Source of the DNA: Candidatus Magasanikiibacteriota bacterium
GTDB lineage: Bacteria; Patescibacteriota; Patescibacteriia; Magasanikbacterales; UBA922
Length of the DNA stretch: 6,511 nucleotides
Direction: 5' to 3'
NCBI GenBank assembly: GCA_012800155.1
Contig: JAAZJX010000080.1
Coordinates: 1 to 6,511 of the forward strand
The notes under the pieces were generated by a model that saw only the letters and a program-made list of their open reading frames with translations, did no database searches and had not been told where the DNA came from. The position numbers were made by a program, and so were the translations under genes. Positions 1 to 6,449 of this stretch are shown here, piece after piece; the stretch's first letter is position 1, and each line of letters opens with the position of its first letter.

Positions 1-1
1 A

Positions 2-205
2 GCTTCAAGATTTATAGGAGATTATTTAAAAAAAATTGCTGAAATAAGAAAAAAGATAAAAGAATTAAATAAAAAAATAAAAGAAGTTGATAAAAAAATA
101 GCTAACAATCAAAAAGAAATACAAAAAATACAACAAGAAAGTAATAAAAAAATAAATCAAATGGAAGCTCAAATAAATGAATTAATTAATCAATCTTTAT
201 TTTAA
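2..205 (+). CDS. C-terminal end of a coiled-coil protein (5' partial)
   Basis: An open frame enters from the left edge and ends at TAA 203-205, leaving 67 visible residues. Almost all of it is a charged helix rich in Lys, Glu, Asn and Gln. Ile, Leu or Val recurs every three to four residues (for example EIRKKIKELNKKIKEVDKKI), which is the heptad pattern of a coiled coil. The helix runs to a short hydrophobic end, LINQSLF. No catalytic motif or membrane segment is visible in this part. The next gene starts 16 bases after the stop on the same strand, so the two are probably co-transcribed. The function cannot be assigned from this fragment; the coiled coil could serve oligomerisation or act as a stalk. 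The only in-frame ATG (161-163) lies too late to be the real start, so the gene must begin left of the window. Confidence 0.7.
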   Translation, partial: ASRFIGDYLKKIAEIRKKIKELNKKIKEVDKKIANNQKEIQKIQQESNKKINQMEAQINELINQSLF

Positions 206-221
206 TCTAATAATTAAAAAT

Positions 222-1442
222 ATGACTGAGAAAAAAAAACGCCTACTAATTGCTATAATATTTATCCTAATTTGTATTATTCTTGGTTACCTTTTGTATA
301 GAGTATTTTTTTATAAAAAACCTGTTCCCACCACTACTCTACCAGAAGACACAATTCCGACTAGTCAAATAGGAGAACAACTTCCAACTGCCGGAGAAAG
401 CACAGATATTACTCCTACTGAACAATTTGAAACTTTACCAGAATCTGGTCAAATTTATACTGAAATAACTACTCCAGATGCGGTAACCAGACAAATAGAT
501 TCTCCTGTATCAGGTGTTAAAATTGATAATTCAGGTAATATTAACTTTTATAATGAAAGTGATGGAAAATTTTATCGTGTTTTAAAAGATGGATCAATAG
601 CTTCAATGAGTGATAAAATATTTTATAATATAAGTAATATAAATTGGGCACCTACTTCAGATGAAGCTATTCTTGAATATCCTGATGGTTCCAATATTTA
701 TTATAATTTCAATACTAATAAACAAGTTACTTTACCAGCTTATTGGGAAGATTTTTCTTTTTCCAGCCAAAGTGACAAAATAGCTGCCAAAAGTATTGGA
801 TTAGCTCCAGAAAATCGTTGGTTAATAACTTCTGACCCTGATGGTAAAAATGTTTCTTATATAGAACATATGGGAGAAAATGCTCACAAAGTAATTGTAG
901 ATTGGTCCCCTACCAGACAATTTGTAGCCATGTCTCTAACTGGTGAACCACTTGGTGAAGATAGACAGCAAGTTTTATTTATTGGACAAAATAATGAAAA
1001 TTTTCCTTCCATTATTGTAGAAGGTTATGGATTAGAAACAAAATGGTCGCCAACTGGTGACAAATTACTTTATAGTGTCTATAATGCAAATAATGATTTC
1101 AAACCAGAATTATGGATTACTGACACAGGAGTCAATAATATGGGATACAACAGAACTTCATTAGAAATAAATACTTGGACAAATAAATGTACTTTTGCTG
1201 ATAGTCGTTTTATTTACTGCGCTGTTCCTAGAACATTGCCAATCGGTAGTGGTTTTGCTCCTTCTATTGCTGACAACATATATGATAATATTTATAAAAT
1301 TGATCTAAAAACTGGTACCAAAACTGAAATTTCTACTGGTAATAAAAATTATACTATTGATACTATTTCTATTAGTGCAGATGAAAAAATGTTATACTTT
1401 ACTGATAAAAATCAAACTGGATTATTAACTATTAAATTATGA
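222..1442 (+). CDS. Membrane-anchored WD40/TolB-like beta-propeller protein
   Basis: This 406-residue protein begins with a short basic stretch (MTEKKKR) and one hydrophobic helix at about residues 7-29, an uncleaved signal anchor that leaves the rest outside the membrane. A Thr/Pro/Glu-rich linker follows (about 33-90). From about 91 to the end there are repeated beta-blade units, marked by motifs of the WxPTxD type: NWAPTSDEAIL (141-151), FSSQSDKIAA (180-189), DWSPTRQFVAM (227-237), KWSPTGDKLLY (274-284) and SISADEKMLYF (383-393). This spacing is typical of TolB/WD40-like propellers, which usually bind partners rather than catalyse. No enzyme motif is visible. The start at 222 lacks a Shine-Dalgarno sequence, but it is 16 bases after the preceding stop and gives a proper signal anchor. 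The stop overlaps the next start as ATGA, so translation is probably coupled. The propeller fold is a confident call; the specific role is unknown, with a scaffold or sensor in an envelope complex the likeliest. Confidence 0.75.
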   Translation: MTEKKKRLLIAIIFILICIILGYLLYRVFFYKKPVPTTTLPEDTIPTSQIGEQLPTAGESTDITPTEQFETLPESGQIYTEITTPDAVTRQIDSPVSGVKIDNSGNINFYNESDGKFYRVLKDGSIASMSDKIFYNISNINWAPTSDEAILEYPDGSNIYYNFNTNKQVTLPAYWEDFSFSSQSDKIAAKSIGLAPENRWLITSDPDGKNVSYIEHMGENAHKVIVDWSPTRQFVAMSLTGEPLGEDRQQVLFIGQNNENFPSIIVEGYGLETKWSPTGDKLLYSVYNANNDFKPELWITDTGVNNMGYNRTSLEINTWTNKCTFADSRFIYCAVPRTLPIGSGFAPSIADNIYDNIYKIDLKTGTKTEISTGNKNYTIDTISISADEKMLYFTDKNQTGLLTIKL

Positions 1443-2095
1443 TTCCTAAAAAATATCTTTGGCTAATTTTCTTACCTGTAATAATTTTATCTTTAGGATT
1501 ATTAGTTTTTTTGATTTACCAATTTAAACCTTTATTACCTAGTGATTCTGTATATGAAAAAGCAAAAATGGTAAAAAATTTCCATATTCCTATTTACTCT
1601 CAAGATCCTATTTATGGAAACATAAAAGCTACTACCACAATTATAGTTTTTGAAGATTATAATTGCACCGAATGTAAAAAACATTTAGCTTTTTTCCAAA
1701 ATCTTTTAAAAAAATACCCTACTCAAATTAAATTGGTTTGGAAAAATACTCTCTTAAATAATTTTGATGAAAACAAAATTTTAGCTCATCAATACGCTTA
1801 TTGTGCCAGTAAACAAAAACAATTTTGGCCATTCCAAATATTTGTTTTTGAAAATGAAAAAATATTATCCCCTTCTATACTCAATGCTATTGTCAATAAA
1901 TTAGATTTAAATACCAGAAAATTTGAAAAATGTCTTAAAAATGAAGAAACTTCAAATTATTTAGAAAGAAATAAAATTCTTGCTCAGTTGCTTGGTATCA
2001 AAAATATACCAACAATATTTTTGAATAATAAACAAATAAATTCTACCAATGATTTAGTTAGTGAACTTAATAATCTTTTTGGTGATAAAAAATAA
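1439..2095 (+). CDS. Membrane-anchored DsbA-like thiol-disulfide oxidoreductase
   Basis: This 218-residue protein has an N-terminal transmembrane anchor (about residues 7-27) and then a thioredoxin fold of the DsbA/Thioredoxin_4 kind. The redox motif CTEC (C76, C79) follows the strand IIVFEDYN. The helical insertion spans about 110-175, and the cis-proline is P191 in KNIPTIFLNN. Two further cysteines, C122 (in YAYCA, before FWPF) and C165 (in FEKCL), sit where many single-membrane bacterial DsbA proteins carry a second, structural disulfide. The expected activity is forming or shuffling disulfides in exported proteins outside the membrane. The residue before the cis-Pro is Ile rather than the common Thr or Val, which can tune redox behaviour. 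The start overlaps the upstream stop (ATGA), and the next gene begins six bases after this stop. That gene encodes an exported protein with six cysteines, a natural substrate candidate (inference). Oxidase versus reductase or isomerase direction cannot be decided from sequence. Confidence 0.85.
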   Translation: MIPKKYLWLIFLPVIILSLGLLVFLIYQFKPLLPSDSVYEKAKMVKNFHIPIYSQDPIYGNIKATTTIIVFEDYNCTECKKHLAFFQNLLKKYPTQIKLVWKNTLLNNFDENKILAHQYAYCASKQKQFWPFQIFVFENEKILSPSILNAIVNKLDLNTRKFEKCLKNEETSNYLERNKILAQLLGIKNIPTIFLNNKQINSTNDLVSELNNLFGDKK

Positions 2096-2101
2096 AATAA
2101 T

Positions 2102-3949
2102 ATGAAGAAAATTCTACTTACAATTATTTTTTTAATCTTATTCATAATATTTCCTCAACAGGTCTCTGCTAACAAACCGAAAGTTGCAATAATTGGTTCT
2201 TCTAGTTTTTATCATGGCTGTAAAGAATTATCTTATAGGAAGGGTTTTGTAATCCAGCTTAGAGAAGCTTATCCTGATAAAAACTTTGAATGTTTTGCAA
2301 AAGGTGGACAAACTACTAAATATTTCAAAAATCAATTCAATGACAATGTCAAAGGAAAAGGTTTTAGTGAATTAATCATCTATGCTGGTTTAAATGGATT
2401 AGCCAAAGAATTAAAACCAAGCCAAGACGATTTAATTGAAATATTTCGAGATGCTGAAAAAGAAAATATAACTGTTATAGTTATAAGTGCCCAACCTTTT
2501 GGAAAATATGGAGATTGGACTCAAACATGGGGTGATAATATTATTAAAAATCACGAATGGCTAAAAGGGAAACCAGAAGGAATTGATTATTTTGTAGATA
2601 TTTATTCTATTATTAAAGATAGTGCTGATGAATATAAAATGAATCCTTTTTATGCTATGACAGATGGATTACACATGAATCAAGAAGGTCATAATTTAAT
2701 GTTTGAAAAAATTTCTGAAATTTACGAAACAGGTTCTATTACAAATTTAAATAATACATCCAACAACACAGCTACTCCTGTCTCCTTAACAGTCAATGAA
2801 ATAGACAGAATGGTAGCTCAACCTACTCTACAAATACGCATACCTGGATTAAACTTTACAGGTGGACTTAAAATAACAAAAAAAGATGGAAAAACATTTA
2901 TTCAAACTGATTTCTTTCAACAATATCTTGTAGCTGTTTACAAGTATTCTGTTATAGCTATTAGTATCTTAGCTGTTTTTATGATAATAGTTGCTGGTAT
3001 TCAATGGATGATATCAGGTGGTTCGCCAGACAAAATAAAAGCAGCTCAAAAAAGAATTGGACAATCTATAATAGGATTATTAATAGCAGTTGGTTCTTAT
3101 ACAATTCTCTATACTATTAATCCTTATTTAGTTGGATTTAAAGCTTTAGAAACTCAATATTTTAATCTAGAATCTACAGTAACATATGCTGAAGGTGAAG
3201 ACAGTATTTCTGGTAAAACTGTTAATGAACAATGTCTAATGGAAAAATTTCATTTAGAAATTGGAAAAAAACCAGAATTAGAAACTGTTGAAATGTTTAA
3301 TTTATTCAAAGTACAGGTGAATAAATATAGTGCTAGTGCTTGGGAAAAAGTCTCTGACGAAATCTTAGCCAGTGATGATCCTGAAATAAAAGGTATTCTC
3401 CATTACATGAAAGATTTTAAAAATAAAGAAGTACCAGATCTCGCTGGAATACAAGATGGAGCAGGTTTAGTTTCTCAAAAAATTGGCAATGGTGTAGGAT
3501 ATTCTAGAAAAAACGGAGAACCACTTAAAAAAATTACTTATGACATGCATGTCAATGGTTTAGCAGTTGATTTTATGACTAGAAGTAATTGGGATTTTAA
3601 AACTCCACTATCAAAATCAAAAAAAGGAGATACAATTGAAAAATGGTGTCCAATATATAAAAGAGGACTAGAAAACCTAAAAAAATTAAAGCCGGATGAC
3701 CCATATAAAATGTATGACAGACTAGATAAAAAACTTGAAAGCTGTTTTAATAATTTTAATAATGGTACAGATCCTTGGTCAATTTGGCCTGACGAATGGA
3801 TAAAAATATTTGAAAGAAATAACTTTCGTTGGGGAGGTTGGGGTTGGAGTGCTCCTCCAAAAGTCCATAGAACTGATGGTATGCATTTTGAATATTTAGG
3901 AGAATGTGAAAATGTTGATAATAAAAAATATCCATCCAAAACCACTTAA
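2102..3949 (+). CDS. Exported three-domain protein: SGNH esterase-like, VirB2/T4SS pilin-like membrane module, M15 (LAS) peptidase
   Basis: The 615-residue product starts with a signal peptide ending VSA (cleavage expected after residue 23). Residues 25-210 look like an SGNH/GDSL hydrolase: block I IIGSSSF (S34 at the nucleophile position), block II GG (68-69), block III GLN (N98) and block V DGLH (D188, H191). A linker leads to residues 241-355, a VirB2/TrbC-like pilin module starting IRIPGLNF. It has two membrane helices (about 275-303 and 321-343) around a basic loop (K311, K313, K317, R318), so both flanks lie outside the membrane. Residues from about 440 form a zinc LAS/M15 peptidase: HxxGxAxD gives H483 and D490, WGGWGW is at 577-582, and DGMH gives D592 (catalytic acid position) and H595 (third zinc ligand). 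M15 enzymes cut peptidoglycan stem peptides, and many SGNH proteins remove acetyl groups from cell-wall glycans. Wall remodelling is therefore the likely role, but substrates are inferred. No Shine-Dalgarno is evident. The gene is last in the cluster, and its frame continues beyond the stop. Confidence 0.8.
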   Translation: MKKILLTIIFLILFIIFPQQVSANKPKVAIIGSSSFYHGCKELSYRKGFVIQLREAYPDKNFECFAKGGQTTKYFKNQFNDNVKGKGFSELIIYAGLNGLAKELKPSQDDLIEIFRDAEKENITVIVISAQPFGKYGDWTQTWGDNIIKNHEWLKGKPEGIDYFVDIYSIIKDSADEYKMNPFYAMTDGLHMNQEGHNLMFEKISEIYETGSITNLNNTSNNTATPVSLTVNEIDRMVAQPTLQIRIPGLNFTGGLKITKKDGKTFIQTDFFQQYLVAVYKYSVIAISILAVFMIIVAGIQWMISGGSPDKIKAAQKRIGQSIIGLLIAVGSYTILYTINPYLVGFKALETQYFNLESTVTYAEGEDSISGKTVNEQCLMEKFHLEIGKKPELETVEMFNLFKVQVNKYSASAWEKVSDEILASDDPEIKGILHYMKDFKNKEVPDLAGIQDGAGLVSQKIGNGVGYSRKNGEPLKKITYDMHVNGLAVDFMTRSNWDFKTPLSKSKKGDTIEKWCPIYKRGLENLKKLKPDDPYKMYDRLDKKLESCFNNFNNGTDPWSIWPDEWIKIFERNNFRWGGWGWSAPPKVHRTDGMHFEYLGECENVDNKKYPSKTT

Positions 3950-4105
3950 CATCCAAATTCATCAGCATCCGAATCATCAGCACATAGATCATGCTGTATA
4001 AAGATAATCGGGAATAATGTAGAAGAATTGGGAAATATGACAGAAAGTGAATGTGAGTCTAATGATCCAAACAATATTTTTACGGGAGTTCCTTGTTCTT
4101 CATAA
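3950..4105 (+). pseudogene. In-frame continuation of the preceding gene after its TAA: Ser-rich linker and four-cysteine tail
   Basis: Directly after the TAA at 3947-3949 the same frame stays open for 51 codons and closes with TAA at 4103-4105. The translated tail begins with a Ser/His-rich linker (HPNSSASESSAHRS), continues the style of the PSKTT end before the stop, and then has a compact segment starting CCIKIIGNN. Its four cysteines lie at tail residues 15, 16, 35 and 49. The first possible ATG inside it (4037) would give only 22 residues and would lose the Cys-Cys pair, so an independent gene is unlikely. The best reading is a former or occasionally translated C-terminal extension of the 615-residue protein. 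It uses codons such as AAG, ATC, GGG, GAG and ACG more than the A/T-ending usage of its neighbours. Whether the stop is genuine, read through, or a base error cannot be settled here. Confidence 0.5.
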
Positions 4106-4136
4106 AAATATTTTAATATCAAAAAATCACTAACAC

Positions 4137-4154
4137 AATAATAATTTTATTATT
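4137..4154. terminator. Possible weak bidirectional terminator hairpin between convergent genes
   Basis: The only gap between the rightward cluster and recG holds a perfect inverted repeat, AATAATAA-TT-TTATTATT. It is followed by a T-rich run on the plus strand, and the mirror image reads into A/T sequence on the minus strand. The position between two converging stop codons fits a shared terminator. The stem consists only of A-T pairs, so it would be weak, and such palindromes arise easily in DNA this AT-rich. Confidence 0.22.
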
Positions 4155-4158
4155 TTAT

Positions 4159-6339
4159 TTACTCCAAATGCACTCCTCTTTCCCATTCTTTTACTTTTTC
4201 TTTTAAGATCTTATTTTCTTCAAAATTTGTTCCTTTTGCTAAATCACGAGATAATTTTATCAATTCCGTATCTTTCATAGACGCCAAACGAAAACTCAAT
4301 ACTCCACTTTGATTAGTGCCATATACTTCTCCTGGACCGCGAGTTTGAAGATCATATTCTGCTACTTTGAAACCATCATGATTGTTTTCAAAAAAATGCA
4401 ATCTTTCCAAAGCTTTTTCATTATCTGTATCAGTAAACACAAAGCAATAAGATTGATGATTGCTCCGACCTACTCGACCTCGAAATTGATGTAATTGAGC
4501 CAAACCAAATCTTTCAGCGCCTTCAATCATCATTACACTAGCATTAGGAATATTTACACCTACTTCTACTACCGAAGTAGAAACTAAAATATCTAATTCC
4601 CCACTAGAAAATTTATTCATAACCTCTTCTTTTTCTTTTGCTTTTAATTTACCATGTAAATAACCCACAGCTAAATCAGGAAAAATTTGTTTAGATAATC
4701 TTTCATATTCACTCATTACAGTTTTTTTCTCATCAAAATTTATAAAATCATTATCTGGATAATTCAATATTTCTAAATAATTTTCAGTAAACTTTTGACT
4801 TTCTGACTTTATAGACTTTTGACTAATAAGTGGACAAATAACAAAAACCTGTCTGCCTTTTTTTACTTGATTACGAATAAAATCATAAGCTTTAGCACGA
4901 TTATATGATTCTACTACTCTAGTTTTAATAATTTTTCTCTCAGCTGGCATTTCATTAATAATAGATAGATCTAAATCTCCATATAAAGTAAGAGCAAAAG
5001 AACGAGGAATCGGTGTAGCAGTCATACTAAGAAAATGAGGTAAAATTTTTGAATTATTAGTTTTTTCTTTTATAGTTTTCCTCTGTTCAACTCCAAACCG
5101 ATGCTGTTCATCCACAATTACTAAACCTAATTTATTAAACTCTACTTTTTCTGATAACAAAGCATGAGTGCCAATAATAATATCTACTTCACCATTTTTA
5201 ATTGCTTTTATTACTTGTGGTTTAGAAATTTTATCATTGGAAATTTTAGCTTTGTTTGAAAATTGAAAATTGGAAATTAAAAATTGAGAATGTGTCAATA
5301 AAGCAATACGCAATTTATCACCTAATAATTTATTTAAAGAATCATAATGTTGTCTACTAAGTATTTCTGTTGGTGCCATCAAAACACCTTGAAAATCATT
5401 CAAAGCTGAATTATACAAAGCCAAAGCTGCTACCACTGTTTTTCCTGAACCCACATCACCTTCTAACAGTCTATTCATTGGTTCATCTTTTTCCATATCA
5501 CATAAAATTTCCCAAGCAGCTATTCGTTGAGCTTGAGTAAGATGAAATGGCAAACTGTTTACAAAGTTTTTAATTTCTTTTTCTTGAAAAACAATCCTTT
5601 CTGCTGAAAATCTTTTCAAAGTCTGACGCACCATCTCTGCGCGTAATTGAAGTATATATAATTCACCGAATTTTAATCTTTTTATAGCTTGCTGTAAATC
5701 TGTATCATCAATCGGAAAATGAATTCCTCGCATTGCTTCAGACAATGGTATTAAATCTGCTCGTTCCAAAATATTATCTGGAATCCATTCCTTTATTTCT
5801 TCAGCTAAATAAATAATTTGACTAACTAAAAAACGAATTTGTTTTTGTGTAATTCCTGATGTCAAATGATACATCGGTACAATTCTACCAGTATGAGTAA
5901 GTTCTACTTCTCCTCTAGCTTTTTGAGCTGATTCCTTTTCATAAGCTGGATTAACCATTTGTAAACCAATTTTACTATCAGTTACTTTTCCAGATAAATA
6001 AACTATTGCTCCTGGATTCAAAATTTTAGTAATAAAAGTTTGTCCAAACCATATTATTGGCAATCTTCCACTTTCATCAGCTACAACTGCTTCAGTAATC
6101 AATTTTTTACTTTTCCAAGATCGACGACTCTTGATCACTTCTACTCTACCACGAATACTTACTTGCTCACCTGCTGACAAACTATCTATTTCTCTTACTT
6201 GACTATAATCTTCATAACGAAAAGGTAAAAAAAATAATAAATCTTGAACAGTTAAAAGACCAAGTTTTTTTAACTTAGTACCTAATGATTTACTAATATG
6301 ATTAATTTTTACCAAAGGAGTGTGTAAATTCATAATCAT
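4159..6339 (-). CDS. recG: ATP-dependent DNA helicase RecG
   Basis: This is a complete RecG, the double-strand DNA translocase that reverses stalled forks and migrates Holliday junctions and D-/R-loops in the cytoplasm. Residues from about 10 to 240 form the wedge/OB-fold region (FLPFRYEDYSQ at 38-48). The helicase core shows GDVGSGKT (294-301, Walker A), MAPTEIL (321-327), DEQH (410-413, motif II), SMTATPIPRS (438-447, motif III), STSVVEVGVNIP (587-598, motif V) and QLHQFRGRVGR (615-625, motif VI). The RecG-specific TRG segment LQTRGPGEVYGTNQSG is at 664-679. At 726 residues it is longer than E. coli RecG (693). The surplus falls mainly in two low-complexity loops, about 352-374 and 505-545, where the DNA is repetitive. 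The start is M-I-M: either ATG (6339 or 6333) is possible and neither has a Shine-Dalgarno. A TAAAAT box ends just before 6339, so a leaderless start at 6333 cannot be excluded. The gene converges on the envelope cluster and looks functionally unrelated to it. Confidence 0.97.
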   Translation of the reverse strand: MIMNLHTPLVKINHISKSLGTKLKKLGLLTVQDLLFFLPFRYEDYSQVREIDSLSAGEQVSIRGRVEVIKSRRSWKSKKLITEAVVADESGRLPIIWFGQTFITKILNPGAIVYLSGKVTDSKIGLQMVNPAYEKESAQKARGEVELTHTGRIVPMYHLTSGITQKQIRFLVSQIIYLAEEIKEWIPDNILERADLIPLSEAMRGIHFPIDDTDLQQAIKRLKFGELYILQLRAEMVRQTLKRFSAERIVFQEKEIKNFVNSLPFHLTQAQRIAAWEILCDMEKDEPMNRLLEGDVGSGKTVVAALALYNSALNDFQGVLMAPTEILSRQHYDSLNKLLGDKLRIALLTHSQFLISNFQFSNKAKISNDKISKPQVIKAIKNGEVDIIIGTHALLSEKVEFNKLGLVIVDEQHRFGVEQRKTIKEKTNNSKILPHFLSMTATPIPRSFALTLYGDLDLSIINEMPAERKIIKTRVVESYNRAKAYDFIRNQVKKGRQVFVICPLISQKSIKSESQKFTENYLEILNYPDNDFINFDEKKTVMSEYERLSKQIFPDLAVGYLHGKLKAKEKEEVMNKFSSGELDILVSTSVVEVGVNIPNASVMMIEGAERFGLAQLHQFRGRVGRSNHQSYCFVFTDTDNEKALERLHFFENNHDGFKVAEYDLQTRGPGEVYGTNQSGVLSFRLASMKDTELIKLSRDLAKGTNFEENKILKEKVKEWERGVHLE
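4797..4824. repeat. GACT-phased short tandem repeat inside recG
   Basis: On the plus strand, GACT occurs at 4797, 4805, 4814 and 4821 (spacings 8, 9 and 7), separated by T-rich spacers (for example ACTTTTGACTTTCTGACTTT). On the coding strand it is read as a Ser/Lys/Gln-rich stretch (SQKSIKSESQK, residues 506-516 of RecG) in a loop between the CPLI strand and the LHGK motif. The local length exceeds that of ordinary RecG proteins. It is probably a repeat that expanded or was inserted in frame. Confidence 0.6.
5258..5285. repeat. Four tandem 7-bp units (consensus GAAAATT) inside recG
   Basis: Four head-to-tail heptamers read GAAAATT, GAAAATT, GGAAATT and AAAAATT. Beside them, ATTGGAAATT occurs twice (5236-5245 and 5269-5278) and GAAATTTTA twice (5225-5233 and 5240-5248). 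The block is translated on the minus strand as FLISNFQFSNKAKIS and adjoining residues, lying between ALLTHS and the VIKAIKNGEVDIIIGTHAL segment where most RecG proteins have a much shorter connection. It looks like an in-frame low-complexity insertion that the helicase tolerates. Confidence 0.65.
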
Positions 6340-6371
6340 ATTTTAACACAAAACTTTCTTCTTGAGGAGTT

Positions 6372-6377
6372 ATTATA
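6372..6377 (-). promoter_or_regulatory. Candidate -10 box (TATAAT) for recG
   Basis: The minus strand reads TATAAT, a perfect sigma-70-type -10 hexamer. Transcription would start near 6365, about 26 bases before the first recG ATG. The upstream side is T/A-rich, but no convincing TTGACA lies 16-18 bases away. Such boxes are frequent by chance in AT-rich DNA, so this is only a candidate. Confidence 0.35.
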
Positions 6378-6380
6378 TAA

Positions 6381-6406
6381 AAATTTAATCAAAACCACTT
6401 AAATTT
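6381..6406. repeat. AT-only inverted repeat upstream of recG
   Basis: Two perfect 8-base arms, AAATTTAA (6381-6388) and TTAAATTT (6399-6406), flank a 10-base loop. It sits just upstream of the candidate TATAAT box of recG, where an operator could lie. The arms contain only A and T, so chance is a serious alternative and no regulator can be named. Confidence 0.3.
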
Positions 6407-6449
6407 AATAAAACATTAATTTTAATTTATTTTATTAAATCCCTTCTTG

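Noticed and set aside
3947..3949. Stop-codon reassignment (TAA read as an amino acid genome-wide)
   Set aside because: TAA ends the coiled-coil, DsbA-like and recG genes at sensible family lengths, and TGA ends the propeller gene, so the standard code fits. Only local readthrough or mutation remains possible.
3538..3992. Two minus-strand open frames (3945-3538 and 3992-3756) opposite the peptidase domain
   Set aside because: They lie antisense to the clearly coding M15 domain with its intact zinc motifs. Their translations show no recognisable domain and they have no ribosome-binding signal.
4037..4105. Separate 22-codon gene starting at the ATG at 4037
   Set aside because: It would cut off the Cys-Cys pair and linker that join smoothly to the upstream frame, and it has no convincing ribosome-binding site.
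4309..4494. A 61-codon plus-strand open frame inside recG
   Set aside because: It is a shadow of the conserved motif VI and TRG region of recG on the opposite strand, and its product has no recognisable features.
3936..6403. A shared 13-base string CAAAACCACTTAA at about 3937 and 6390
   Set aside because: An exact match of this length is expected by chance a few times in 6.5 kb of AT-rich sequence, and the flanks do not match.
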